The notes beneath the pieces are model-generated. The model was not told the origin of the DNA. It saw nothing but the letters and a program-made list of their open reading frames with translations, and searched no databases. From Mariannaea sp. PMI_226 (lineage: Eukaryota > Ascomycota > Sordariomycetes > Hypocreales > Nectriaceae), in assembly GCA_024336345.1 (NCBI GenBank), contig JANFOG010000009.1, forward strand, positions 248,001 to 312,000: a stretch of DNA of 64,000 nucleotides, in the 5' to 3' direction. Numbering within the stretch: position 1 is the first letter of the stretch; the number at the start of each line of letters is the position of its first letter. Shown here in pieces: positions 24,038 to 35,845 of this stretch. The position numbers and the translations under genes were made by a program.

Positions 24038-26589
24038 TGTGTCAGAGAGGCTAAAATAGCACACACAAGTACAAGAAACAACTTATAAGAGTGATGCTCT
24101 GATGGCAGATTGTGAACTGCTACAATGGCTTGGCAAGGCGGGAGAGCATTCTTCTTAAATATCAAGGGAGGTTCTTGATGCATACACGTCGGAATGCTGT
24201 GTCTCGACCACACGACCAGCTTTGCAAAAGGACCCTCACCCTCTTTCATCTTCATGATGCTGTGCCCCTCAAACGACCCCGGGCCAGCGGCACGTTATCG
24301 TCCCGAGAATAGGTAGCTGAAGTGGCAATACCCTCACCTCCTGCTTTTTTTGAAGCAGTAGTTGGATGTTACAACCAGAGGTGAGCCGGCTCTATGATGA
24401 TAGTCGACGCAAAAGTTCCCGGGTGTGCTAAGCCTTGAGAGAGTAGACGGCCGTGTTACAAAATGGGAATAGGTCTCGATCTGGTTAAGCTGGTATGATT
24501 GCCCAAACCCCGTTTGTGCCTCATCCTCCTCCCCTTTCTATTCGGTCCCTCGAACTATTGTTCAACCGGTGTATTGTGTCTCCTGCGCGTAACCATTGAA
24601 TCTTGTCTTGCATTTGCCCTGATCTGCAATCGATTGATTCTTTCTTCTTTTTCTTTGGGATAATTTGGGGTTTGAAGGGGCCTGTTGGCTCGTATCCCTT
24701 GTTGTATTTTGAGACAAACTTGACCGTAATCGACCGAGGTTGATTGTTTCTGTGGTGATCTGCGGTCTCAGAGTCTCTAAAGTCGTCCAAACTCGGTCGT
24801 TCTCATTATTTCCCCCAATGATTCGACTGCGGAAACGTGGTAACCCAGAAGGCGTTGTGGGACTAAAGACAAAAGGACCCCGTTCAATCAGACAAGAGGT
24901 TGCTCGGGGAAGTCCTCAACCCTGGCCATGTGACCTGGAACCTTTGTAGATGGAAGACGGTGCTATTTTCGATTGGGAATGTGGCCGGATATCACCAGCC
25001 GGGATGGGTCCCAGCCAGGAGGACTGCCGCCAATACAACCGCTCCAGCAAGTGGTATCAAATTCGCTTATCTCGGCACGGCACAGTGGAACCATCTTCTC
25101 TTTTGACGTGTCGGGACTAAGCTGGACATGGTAAAAACGGAGGTCCAAGATAGCGTTGTCGAGCCGCTTTGTGGACTAGCGCAACGCCGTGATGCCAAGA
25201 AAAAGCTTCTTCACGATGAATAAACGACTACATGGGAATACCGAGATCCTGGAAGCAAGCCAATGTGGGTGTGCATCGTAATTGGGCTACCCCCTTGTCT
25301 CTCTTCACATGAAATGAAGACATGCACGACACACAGAGTCGAGCAGCTTGCAACCTCGCTCTCATAAACAGCGGGCCGACATATTACGGTCGTGCGGCCT
25401 AGATAAAAGCACATGCCGCTTGCGGACTGGACGTCCTCTGGAACTTTTGTCTTACATCGCCGAACGGACGGATATGTAAACCCAGGAACCATTGTTGAGA
25501 TTGCTGGACACACACACGGAGCGAAATTGCAGCTGCTCTCGAGGCGCATTGATACGAAATAAAAAAAAATTCTCACTTCATTACCCCAATCATTCACTTG
25601 GGCAATTTCAATTCTTTTGCAAAACATTCGGTTTCAATCACACTATAATAAAGTGCTGTTGGTTGTGCGACGTACGAAAGTGCTATCGCAAGAAGGGGGG
25701 GCGGGTCACTTCAAAACCGCGCTATGTCCCACTTCAGGGGCCCGGGAATGTTACCCTTGCAGGTCTAGTCGTGGCCAAGTACGTACAAAGTGCTCCTTTT
25801 TTTACAAATTAGATACTACTAAACATATATTGCTTCTTCCTTAGCAGTGCTTGACTAGTACGCAGTCCTGGCTTCGAACCTCACCCTGGCAACACGCGGC
25901 TGGACCGTCGATCACCGTATGGAGCAGCCAATGAGCCCGGCCGTTCCCGTTGGTCTTGCTTCTGCTAGAATGAGAAAGCCCCAAAAGAGTTGAAGAGGCA
26001 AGCGGGTTGGCGATGAGCCGGACGGCGGTACAACCCTGGGTGGCGACGACTGTCACGCGAGGCTGGGATAGCTGCCATGTGTGCAAGAGTTGATGGCCAT
26101 AGAGTGGATTGCCATGCCATTATTGAGGTAAAGATATCCAGTTCATTTTCGCCACCTTCAGAGAAACCATAAATCATCATACAACCAACTGAAAAGAATG
26201 TAATGCACACATTGCCAAGTTGACATGATCTCCTCAAACGACGAGTGGCCAACTGTTTACACAATTATCCAACCACTCCGATGATAACACGCGGTACTTA
26301 TCTATGGAACATTATTTAGGCCCTACCCCATACCGTACTTAGCATCAGCCCATGCGGGGGAAGTTCTTGCTAGTGAGTGTCAGAGAAAGACGGTGCAAAA
26401 CTGGGAAACCAATCTCCACAGATGGAGGAGGCGCGAAAAAGCTTGTTTGTTCTTTGGTCAACTCCATTCATTTTTCATAGATTATCCAACCATGGTCAGT
26501 ATGACGTGCCAGACTAGTAAGAAAAGGGGACAATAATCAATCAAAAGGGGCGAGGCCTCGCAATACTCATATCAACTGCCCCATGATCC

Positions 26590-26633
26590 GGGGACGGGGG
26601 GGAGGGGAGGGGAGGGGGGCCTGGGGGAGGGGC
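26590..26633 (+). repeat. G-rich tract, possible G-quadruplex
   Basis: A 44-nt stretch with seven runs of three or more G (up to seven in a row), separated by one or two bases. It fits the simple G3+N1-7 quadruplex rule on the plus strand. Confidence 0.7.
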
Positions 26634-27601
26634 AGTTCTGGAACTTTTTGTTATCAATGATGAGGGTATATCCGATCAAACGAGAATCTTATTCCCCCTT
26701 TCTAGTACAAACATGCATGTCAAGAACCCTAATAGGGCAAAGCGCTACGGTCTCGAAGCAAGGAACCTTTGCCAATGGCGAATAAATGGCGAACGAAGGA
26801 CGGATGATGAAATCGGCAGACCATGCAGCGAGATATGATCGGTGAAGATGCTCGTATAGGAAGACAAGCATGATAACCTAGAAGGTCTCTGGCTGAAATG
26901 CAAGTCAGCAACCGCTCATTGATTGTGGACACGATCTCGTGGTTCAGAAATCATAAGTAGATACCAGGGGATAACATAAGATGATAGGAATTCGAAAAAC
27001 AGTGTCCCTTTGATGAGATTCATAGTAGGGTTAACCAACTAGCCAATAATCGATGGGCTGGGTCACCTTCTGAATTTAGCTAGCTCAACGGCATCTTTGT
27101 GCCATTCATTTACATATTCCGTCTACCAAAACGGGCTCCTCCAACTACTACACTAAGCCCGCTAGGAAACGATGAACGTGATCGACTCAGCCTCTTTCAT
27201 GGTGCGGGCAGTTTCTTCGTATAGTAGTATCCAAGGTTGCTCGAACCGGATATTTTATGAATGGAACGATTCTTGGCACTACCAGACGAAATATTGGAAG
27301 GGGTGTGAAGAGCGAGTAGGGCAGCAATCGACAATGGAGCCAGGGTGAGATATGAACTTTTCTATTCTATCTCGCAAGATTCTATCACACCATCATGAGT
27401 TGAATCATGAGTTGTAGTTTGGCCCTCCGTTCACGACGTGCCCATAGCAGAAGTGATATACCCGCCTCTGCTCATTGAGCTTTGAATAGATATCTCCATC
27501 GTATTACCAGCCTATGGGCACCTCATCCTCCGCTCTCGTATGAATTGATGTGCTTGTTCAGTCAGCCTTGTCTTTTATTCTGATCGACCTGTAGGGTACG
27601 A

Positions 27602-27634
27602 CATCCTTCAAGCATCCTTCATGCATCCTTCAAG
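27602..27634 (+). repeat. Three direct copies of CATCCTTCAWG
   Basis: Three adjacent 11-bp units read CATCCTTCAAG, CATCCTTCATG and CATCCTTCAAG. It is a short tandem repeat in the gene-free interval, with no known function. Confidence 0.75.
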
Positions 27635-28193
27635 CTGTGTAAATCGAATGATGAACTGTTTGATAGGCTAGAGCTAGCAACTGAATCCTTCTCTTCTCTT
27701 CAGAAATCATACCAAGTCTTCCAGAAAGACTGTGCTGCAGATGCCAAGCATTCTCTTTGCCATAATTGTGATAGTACCAGCCGCTATGAAACTGAACCAT
27801 GCCCGAGTATTCCCATCACATTGCTTCAAACCCTGGGTAGAGAATGACCCTGTATATGTCGGGTTTTACTATGGATGTGAGGCACGTCCTGTTTATAAAC
27901 GAGACCCCCAGTATTACCTCCTACGCCTCTGTCATGGCCATTGTCACCGAAAAAACCATCACCCAGTCTTACTCAAGCTGTCGAGAATGGCAAATGTTAT
28001 GGTATGTATTCCAATCAAACTTATCTATTATGTAATTCTTTGTTTTTGAAGCATTTTTTGCCTTTAGGTATGCATTACTTCCTTCCGTATCCATCGTGTT
28101 AACAACCTGATGAAAATTCGCTCATGTTCGACACTCCCTTTCCAACCCGAACAATTTCAATATACCCCAACGCCCGCACTCGTCCATCATCGT

Positions 28194-30403
28194 TTAACCC
28201 CAAACATCCTCAAGCCACTTGTTGCCCTTCTTAGCTGCCTCAGCCCAGCTACGAGCTTCCCCATCAGTCCAGCTCTTTTGTTCTTTGATCGCCGCTTCGA
28301 CAACCTTGCCAACCTCTCTGGCCATTGATGCTCGACCGCATATGTACAGATTGGCACCGTTTTCGAGCAAGTCGCATACGTCTCGCTTCATATCACCTAT
28401 ACAATCTTGCACATACTTCTTAGGCATACCTTCGACCCGCGAGAATGCGGTTACAATTTGCAAAAGGTCTCCCAGCGAAGCGGCCGTTTCGGCGAGTTCT
28501 TGGTTGTAGAGATAGTCCTCTTCAGGCCGTCGACACCCAAAGAATAGAATCATGCGACCAATTGGCTTTCCAATGGCTTTGAGACGGGCGCGCTCAAGGA
28601 TGAAGCCACGGAATGGCGCCATTCCAGTACCGGCACCGATCATGACAAGTGGAGTAGCACTGAGCGAAGGTAGCCTAAACTGTGAACGACGAATGCAGGC
28701 GTATACCTTACTGCCTTCAAGGGTATTTGCAGGCCCAGAAATTTCATAGTGAGGTAGGGTATCCTTTTTCGCCTTCAGTGAATTAATATTGTTAGACACA
28801 GCCAACAGATAGTTGGTTGTTACACCGCGGACCTCAATTGAGGGATCGGCTACCAAAGGTGAGGCTTCTACACCCACGGTGAGAGCAACCTTTCGAGGGG
28901 AAACAACGCTCGATGAAGAGATGGAGTAGTATCGGGGCTGGAGGGCAGGAAGACTCTCGGCAACAAAGGATAGTGGCAGATCCTTCCAGACAGTCCCCGG
29001 AGCGGCGAACACAAGGAGTCGGCCAAGCGTAACGTGGTTTCTGGCTATAAATGTGGCATAATCGTCCTTGCTCTTGCCTAGAGATGATAGAAGGCCAGCA
29101 GCATCCTGTGTAGGAGCAAATTTGGCCAATGTGCCCACAATCTCGCGTGATACTGGTGCACAGATTTCTAGATAGTGTCGGAATAGTGCCGTAAGAGAAG
29201 TTGGACTTGGGATCTTGAGAGTCTGACCGTCTTCCAGCGGCTGAATCAGGAGAGGCTTATCGGCTCGCTCTTCAAGCCCAAGCGCTTTCAGAAGGAAGTG
29301 AACCTCGTCTTCAGGGTTGATGGGATACACAGCCAGGTGGTCACCAGTTGTGTAGCGCAGCTCAGCGTGGTTCGAGATGTCGAGCTCCATGTGGAGGCAA
29401 TTTCTATTAGTTGAGGCATAAAGGTTGTGAGAACTTTGGATGGGCAAAGGGCGAATAGGGGAGTACGCCTTTGCGACCCTAGCTGGGCCACTGCGGTGTT
29501 CTTTGGGTTCCCCAAGATTGAGATCAATGATGTCGAGCGACTCATCCTCGACTAGTCTGATGCTAGGAGTGTAAGGGATATCCTGCTCTTTGAAACCGAG
29601 CTGGCCCAGGAATATGTCGTAGACTTCGTCTTTCCAGGCAAGAAAATCCTCCTCAGTGCCACCCTGAGCATCGTCGGCCTTGCCAACTGGCATCAACCGT
29701 TGGGCGCCTGCCTTGTCTAGCGCCTCGGTCACGATGTCAATGACTCGGTTGTAGTACCTATAGCTGGAGTTACCCAGACCAAAGGCCATGTATCGCAGAT
29801 GTGGAAGTTTGATGTCGAAAGGGCGCTTGTTAATCCATTCCCAGAAGCCCTGGGTGTTGTCACTGGGATCTCCTTCTCCATAAGTAGAGACGAGAAATAT
29901 TGCCAGTTTTGTTTGAGGAATGAGGGCGATGGTTTCAGGATCATAATCGCAAAGATCCGCACACAGCGTCTGGAGACCGAAACGCAGATGGCATTCCTTT
30001 GCAAGTCTTCCTGCCAATGTCTCTGCGGTGCCTGACTGAGAACCCCAAAAGATAACGACATCCTTACCCTATAATTTTTTATTTTTGCAGGTTAGTTAAG
30101 AGAGAAAATGTGGAAGTTATAGCAGTGCTTGCTACTGTGGAAGCAGGTCGGACTCACGGATTCCTCTAGCTTCTGGGCAATGTTGCGGGTAGCTTTTGTA
30201 CCACCAGCGGCGCCTCCTGTTGTTTGCATCCGCTGATACCAAATGTAATCGTACGGATCAGGTCTATTCCAGGCAATACCGTTGAGCATGTAAGCGGCTG
30301 AGGCGACACCAACGGCAGCCAGAGCTACAACATCAGCCGCTGACTGGGGCGGCCCCAGCTGAGACAGCTTGGAGACGGCTTGTGCAGTGATGTGGCTTGT
30401 CAT
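28194..30403 (-). CDS. NADPH-cytochrome P450 reductase
   Basis: Two exons (30403-30158 and 30068-28194) give 706 aa, close to the usual ~690-710. An N-terminal hydrophobic anchor (AADVVALAAVGVASAAYML) is followed by the FMN domain (GSQSGTAE at about 91, STYGEGDPSDN near 137, GLGNSSY). The FAD domain has RYYSISSS near 390, and the NADPH domain has GAGTGMAPFRGF near 500 and FFGCRRPEEDYLY. The end is DVWG, with the expected penultimate aromatic residue. The enzyme passes electrons from NADPH to P450s at the ER membrane. It is divergent from the CYP53 gene across 1 kb. Fungi usually carry several reductases, so this may be the partner of that P450; cooperation is inferred from position. Confidence 0.95.
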
Positions 30404-31406
30404 TATCGTTGTGTTGAGCTGATTGCTACTGTCCAGGTCGATGTGAACACAAAGACAGCACGAAGAGGGGGTTCAGAGGCCTGATATTTCATCTTGATCG
30501 CTGTGAATCAGTACGCACAATGCTGGGTGTGTAGGAAGTATGGTAACTATCCCCGATTCGCCATACTTGTCTTTCTGCAGGATCCCAAGATGGTAAGTTG
30601 CTGATTGCGCGAATAACTTGCCGAATTCGTCTAATATGGATAAATTCTAGAATCTTACATATTTTAATGCATCATAGTAGCGTCAAGGCCTGGCACACTC
30701 GCCTTCGGCCAAAAATTCCAGTTTTGAAGCTCAAGGAATTACTTGATTTGGACGTCCAAAAGAGGCAGTTTTCCTGACACAGATCTCGTCCCCACACAAG
30801 TGGCAACTGACTCGTTGGAATGAACCCAGACGGATCAACAGCAGAGCGACCTGATATGCCATCGCAACTTTACTCCGCCTATTAATCAAAGCCACAAAAT
30901 CTATATACGAATTGCCGATATCTAGATGGCGGGGGTGGGGGAATGAACGTTCTTTCCGTCCATGCGCTGGTCCCGTCGTCCAGTAGCGACAAATGAGGTC
31001 AGCAAATCTAGTTGAGCCATCCCCCCCCCCCTTCACGATATTTTGGGGATCGCCTCTAGATCCCAAGGGCCGCTCCGTGACTTGCCTCATATGATCAAAA
31101 ACGATAAGTGCAATCCGTTTTCGGGAATTTCTCGTTTGAATCTTGTGTGCGGAGCAATACATGATGTCGTCTTTAAGTCACTTGGCTCGATATTCGTCGA
31201 CTCCACGGCGCAGTCATCTCCATTCTTCCACACAATGGTTTCATTTCATATCTCTGATTGGACATGAGTTATCGAGCGATTGCATACAATTAAGACGTCC
31301 CTTCAACCAAATCTATGTTCTCTCGTTCCCATCATTAACTACCTGCATCATCCATTCTCCTCCATTGCAGCCTTTTTCGTTCTAAGCGCACAGCAGGCTT
31401 TTCACA
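30404..31406. promoter_or_regulatory. Shared divergent promoter of reductase and CYP53
   Basis: A 1003-bp gap lies between two outward-facing ATGs. It contains an 11-C run at 31021-31031 and pyrimidine-rich sequence just before the P450 ATG (31330-31380). No inducer-binding motif is certain. Confidence 0.5.
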
Positions 31407-32987
31407 ATGTACGCAGAGATTGTTGCTGCTGTCGCAGTCATTGCCCTTGTTGGCTATTTTATCATCTACCCTGTGCTTGTGTACTTTCGAGATGTCAAAG
31501 GCCTCCGAAGGTATCCTGGCCTCCACCCGCTTGCTGGCGTCACAAACATACCCTTCATGATAGAAGCATATAGAGGCTTCCGCTCAAAGACGTTACTTGA
31601 GATGCACAAAACTCACCCTGTCATTCGAACCGGGCCCAATTCTCTCTCATATGCTTCTCTCGATGCCATTAGGGATATCTATGGTCATGGCACCAAGTGC
31701 ACCAAGGGCGAGTTCTACGAGACTCTTGCCGGCACGCATTTTCATCTTGCCGACGTCGTCGATAAGCTCGACCATCAGCGCAAGCGTCGCGCTCTTTCCG
31801 CTGCCTATGCTCTCAAGAATCTCGAAAATTGGGAGTTCAAGGTCGCCGATAAGACCGAGCGTTTCATCAGGGCCGCTGATAAGCACTGTACCATGCCCCT
31901 CAAACAGGGTTTCCGTCCTGAGCCTGCCGACCTCAACTTCGACTACCGTGCTTTTAGTAATTTTTTCACTCTTGATGCCATCGCTGATATTGGCCTGAGT
32001 GAGCGTCTTGGATTCCTTGATCAGGGTCACGATCTTGTCAAGGCTGAGCGCATGGATGGTTCCATCTATCACGTCAATTACCGAGAGTGTCTTCATTCAA
32101 CAGCCAGAGCACAATCTATCCTTGCTTGGTCGGAGAAATGGTACAAGATCGCTGTCGCAATCTCGAAATGGGTGTCTCCAGACTTCAACAGGTGGTGGAA
32201 GCTCAGCGAAGGATGGAACGATATCGTGTATCATCGTGCCACTCAGAGACTCAAGCGTCACGAAGCAGGAGAGCGTCTCCCGGATTTCTTCCAGGCCATT
32301 ATGGACCACAATGACGCCAATGATTCGGGCATCGAGTGGGGTGAGGTCGTGGCTGAAGTTTCCATCATGATGAACGCTGGCTCTGATACTACTGCCATTG
32401 CTATGAATAACGTCGTCTTTTGGCTTCTCCGCAACCCTCAATGCTTGGCTAAACTCCGAGAAGAGGTTGATGCTGTTCTTGAAAATGACGAAATTATTGC
32501 TCCATACGACAAAGTCAAGCACCTACCGTATCTGCGTGCGTGTCTCGATGAGAGTCTTCGGATTACTCCTCCTACAACCTTTGGTCTCCCTCGACGAACA
32601 CCTCCGGAGGGCTGCAACATCCTGGGAGATTATATCCCCGGCGACACCACTGTTTCAATGTCTGCTTATGTCGCCCACCGTGATCCCAAAGTCTTCCCGG
32701 ATCCTGACTCTTACGTGCCGGAGCGATGGCTTGGTGAGAAGGGCAAGGATCTCCAGCCATACTTTATTAGCTTCAGTGCGGGTGCTCGAGGTTGTATTGG
32801 CCGCAACATCAGCTATTTAGAACAGACTGTCTTGCTTGCCAGTGTCGTGCACCGATACGAGCTTGCGCTTCCTCATCCCGACTGGGAGCCTGAGAGAAGG
32901 GAAACCATGAACTTATCCCCTGGGCCTATGCCACTTAAGATCTGGAGACGGGATCTAGGGATTTCTGAGGTTAATGAAAAGAATTAG
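31407..32987 (+). CDS. Cytochrome P450, CYP53-like (benzoate 4-hydroxylase type)
   Basis: An intronless gene of 526 aa. It starts with a membrane anchor (VAVIALVGYFIIYPVLVYF). The I-helix is AGSDTTA near residues 324-330, the K-helix ExxR is ESLR near 382, PERW is near 440, and the heme loop FSAGARGCIG is at about 456-465 with the Cys ligand at 463. Conserved stretches such as HLADVVDKLDHQRKRR and AYALKNLENWEFKVADKTER are, from memory, characteristic of CYP53, whose members hydroxylate benzoate at the para position and so detoxify plant-derived aromatics or open the beta-ketoadipate route. A benzoate substrate is family inference. The reductase at 28194-30403 faces away from the same promoter region. 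Confidence 0.9.
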   Translation: MYAEIVAAVAVIALVGYFIIYPVLVYFRDVKGLRRYPGLHPLAGVTNIPFMIEAYRGFRSKTLLEMHKTHPVIRTGPNSLSYASLDAIRDIYGHGTKCTKGEFYETLAGTHFHLADVVDKLDHQRKRRALSAAYALKNLENWEFKVADKTERFIRAADKHCTMPLKQGFRPEPADLNFDYRAFSNFFTLDAIADIGLSERLGFLDQGHDLVKAERMDGSIYHVNYRECLHSTARAQSILAWSEKWYKIAVAISKWVSPDFNRWWKLSEGWNDIVYHRATQRLKRHEAGERLPDFFQAIMDHNDANDSGIEWGEVVAEVSIMMNAGSDTTAIAMNNVVFWLLRNPQCLAKLREEVDAVLENDEIIAPYDKVKHLPYLRACLDESLRITPPTTFGLPRRTPPEGCNILGDYIPGDTTVSMSAYVAHRDPKVFPDPDSYVPERWLGEKGKDLQPYFISFSAGARGCIGRNISYLEQTVLLASVVHRYELALPHPDWEPERRETMNLSPGPMPLKIWRRDLGISEVNEKN

Positions 32988-34217
32988 GAGTGCCTTGAGC
33001 TGGTACCGTCGAGCGAGGAAAGGGCGCGACAGCAGAAAAGAAGCAAATTTGGATGCGTGGAACAACAACAGCTAGCTTCTGATAGGAATAAAATAAATTC
33101 ATGAATACAAGAAAACACCAATGCCCAATCATAACATGATAATAGAAAGTCTCAAAAAAAGATCGAAAAGTGATTTGAGTCTATGCAGCCAGCGTATTGA
33201 TATTCCAAATGCGAAGTTTTCGGTTTACCACGTCTTATTGCCAAGTGAGGCATCATGAAGCAAAAGCAAACCATAATCACGTTGGTGATCTAAGACAGTA
33301 CCCATCTCCAAGGGAAATCGCTTATAATCACGTACGCTAGTACCCAACACTGCGAACATTGGTGCTCCCATTGAACCCAGATTACCTCAGGCCAGTTGGA
33401 GAAACAGTGCTGATTTTGGGTATTGAGGGCGCTTGTAAGATTGCCTTTTCTGACCCTTTTTGGAAATTTGATGGCTGATACCCCGCAGCTTTCATTGAGC
33501 CAATCCATCTTCTCAGGACACTTGAGGGTGTGGTGCCGGGGAAGCCGGGGCTCCGCACAATTATCACTTCTCAGTGGCTCCGTGACGGGCTCCCCGGTTC
33601 TTGGGCCTTGCTCCCTGAAGCCTCAAAGAGGCGTCGATTGCTCGTGTCCACCCAATCGTCCGCTCGAGCCATCCACCCATTACGATCGCCCCTGGCAGCA
33701 GGGGAAAGAGTTTTCGCACCCGTGTGCATGACCCTGGTGGCGATCGAACCCTCACAAGACGCGGAGACCTGTCCGTCACACTGCAGAAGAGTCTTTGGCG
33801 TACCCAGGTATTCTTGATGCTCTTGGGCAGTAATTTTTAAGATGCTGCAAATTATTCAGGTGCCAATTTTGATGTCGAAAAGAATATCATCTCACCTTAC
33901 TGAGGAGAATGAGCATCGATCAGCCCCCTGGTGGATTATCAGAAGGTCGCGAGGCGACAGAAATCGGAACCAATACTACGGACCAAATCCTTACAAGATA
34001 AATACCTCTTGATCTTAAGGGCTTGAATTACTATTGTAATATTTTATACAAGCTATAACTGTGTCGACTTGAGGGCTACAAGGACTGCGGGCACCAACGG
34101 CTAAAATATTGAAACTGGTGTGAAGACGTAATCAATTCAAGTATCTAGGGACTATCCCACGAGTTGACCACCACCATATCGCTCTTGATGGAAGTGTCTA
34201 GGTTGTAAATCGCCAAT
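32988..34217. other. Intergenic between convergent genes
   Basis: No gene is supported in this 1.2 kb. A tRNA B-box-like string near 33741 fails as a tRNA. The stretch holds the 3' ends of CYP53 and the MFS gene. Confidence 0.5.
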
Positions 34218-35845
34218 CTAGGCCTTGTCGGCTCTGGAAGCCTTCATTTGCTTCTGAATCTGCCTTGCCTTAGCAACACCAAAGCCATCCTCGAAGACCT
34301 CGCGAATATCCTCCAAGGTCATTCCCTTAACCTCAGGGTAACAGAAATAGATGCACACATAACCAGCCATGCAAATGGCAGCATAAAAGCCGAAAGTGCC
34401 TGAAGGGGTCATGCTCTCCATCTGGGTGAGGAAAGTAGAGGAGACGATGATGTTCGATCCCCAGCACGAGAGAGTAAGCATCATAGTACCCATGGCTCGA
34501 ATCTCAAGGGGGAAGAATTCGGATGAGAGCCAGGCAGTGTTGCCGATACCGGATGAGTAGAAGGCGACAAACACAACCATGCTAATAAGCACAACAATGG
34601 AAGCCCAATTAACTGTAGCACCCTCAGCAAGAGTAAGATCTTTGTTGATGGGAATCCACTTGAAGCAAACTGCAGCCAAAACAAGGGCCAAGCTCATGAA
34701 CTGGACAGTGCAGAGCAGGATTCGACGACGGCCTACTCGATCAACAAGGAGCAGGTTGACGAGAGTGAAGATGAAGTTGGTTGCTGCAATGACCGTTCCG
34801 ACAGCCACGGGAGATGAAAAGCCCACGAGGGAGAAGATGATGGGGGAGTAATACATCAGAGAGTTGAAGCCAGTCAGCTGGCTGATGGCCATCAATCCGC
34901 AAGCAGAGAGCAGGGCTCGGAAGTTGGAACCCTTGTTGTACATCTGCTTGAACACCCACCAGCCCGACTTGCCTTCGTTGATGGCCTTAGACTGCTCCAC
35001 ATGGTACTTGAGAAGCTTCATCTTATTCTCAATTTGCTCTTCGGTTCCATTCGGGTAGATTCGTCGAATGACAGAGGCAGCCTCCTCGTTCTTGCCGAAA
35101 TAGACGAGCTGTCGAGGAGATTCAGGGCAAAATGGTAGGAGTACGGCGAGAATAATGGCTGGCAGAGCACCGCCTCCAGCCATGTAGCGCCAGCCTCCAG
35201 TAACGTGGGCAAAGCAGCGCCGACACCATAGCTAATAAGTTGACCACCTGTAATGCTGCAGTTGTCAAGGCCGATCATTCGACCGCGGTACTTGGCAGGA
35301 GAAACCTCAGCAATGTACCTATCAATTGAGTTAGCCACAAAGAAGCAGCAAGGTTTGTAAAAGGGAGTATAGATAACTTACAAAGGAACAATCATGGCGG
35401 CAGAACCGACACCGAAGCCGACAACAAGTCGACCAACGGTCATCTGGGCAAGAGAAAAGGACGTCGCTTGAAGGATGGCACCAATAGTAAACAGAGTGCA
35501 ACCGACATAGATGGCAACCTTTCGTCCATATCGATCCGCAGTGGCACCGGCGAAGATGGCGCCAATGAATGCACCACCAGATGTGATGGAGGTGATAAGC
35601 TCGCGCTCTTGGGAGTCAAGATGGCGGCCAAGATCATTATCGATATAGATCAAGATGGCTGAGATGATGCCAGTATCATAGCCGAAGAGCATGCCACCGA
35701 TTGCAGCGCAAATCGAGACAAGCCAGGCGAATGCGCCAGTCTTGGTGAGCTCAATGGTATCTAGCTCATCTAGCTCGCTGTTGCTGAGGCCGGAGACCTG
35801 ATCCTCCATGTGCTTGACGTCGTTCTTCAGGTCCTCGTGAGACAT
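34218..35845 (-). CDS. MFS sugar/inositol-type transporter, frameshifted
   Basis: Exon 1 is 35845-35382. A 63-nt intron follows, and exon 2 runs 35318-34218. The protein has the 12-helix sugar-porter pattern: GYDTGIISA, the DRYGRK loop between helices 2 and 3, a second DRVGRRR loop, PESPRQL and the C-terminal YPEVKGMTLEDI. This best fits the myo-inositol/hexose transporter group. The frame breaks near 35211-35213. Upstream codons read YGVGAA and the frame then jumps to reach WRYMAGGGALPA. One additional A in the AAA run (plus strand) would restore a 521-aa protein. The break could be a real null mutation or a homopolymer miscount. An intron cannot explain it, because no splice pair lies there. 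Substrate is uncertain. Confidence 0.85.

Larger units (their letters stand above)
24038..28193. other. 4.1-kb stretch without a recognisable gene
   Basis: This is the largest gene-free interval in the window. The open frames are short (the longest about 140 codons) and none shows a domain, consistent codon pattern or plausible splice chain. It should include the OPT promoter near 24.0-24.5 kb and the reductase 3' end near 28.1 kb. The middle holds a G-rich tract (26590-26633) and short repeats (27602-27634). It could host a non-coding RNA or a decayed insertion, neither of which is visible as such. Confidence 0.5.

Noticed and set aside
25860..25880. Second tRNA B-box-like string
   Set aside because: Differs from the GGTTCGANNCC consensus, and no matching D-arm or acceptor stem was found.
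33735..33760. tRNA-like B-box string (minus strand)
   Set aside because: The T-stem does not pair and no acceptor or anticodon arm can be built around it.
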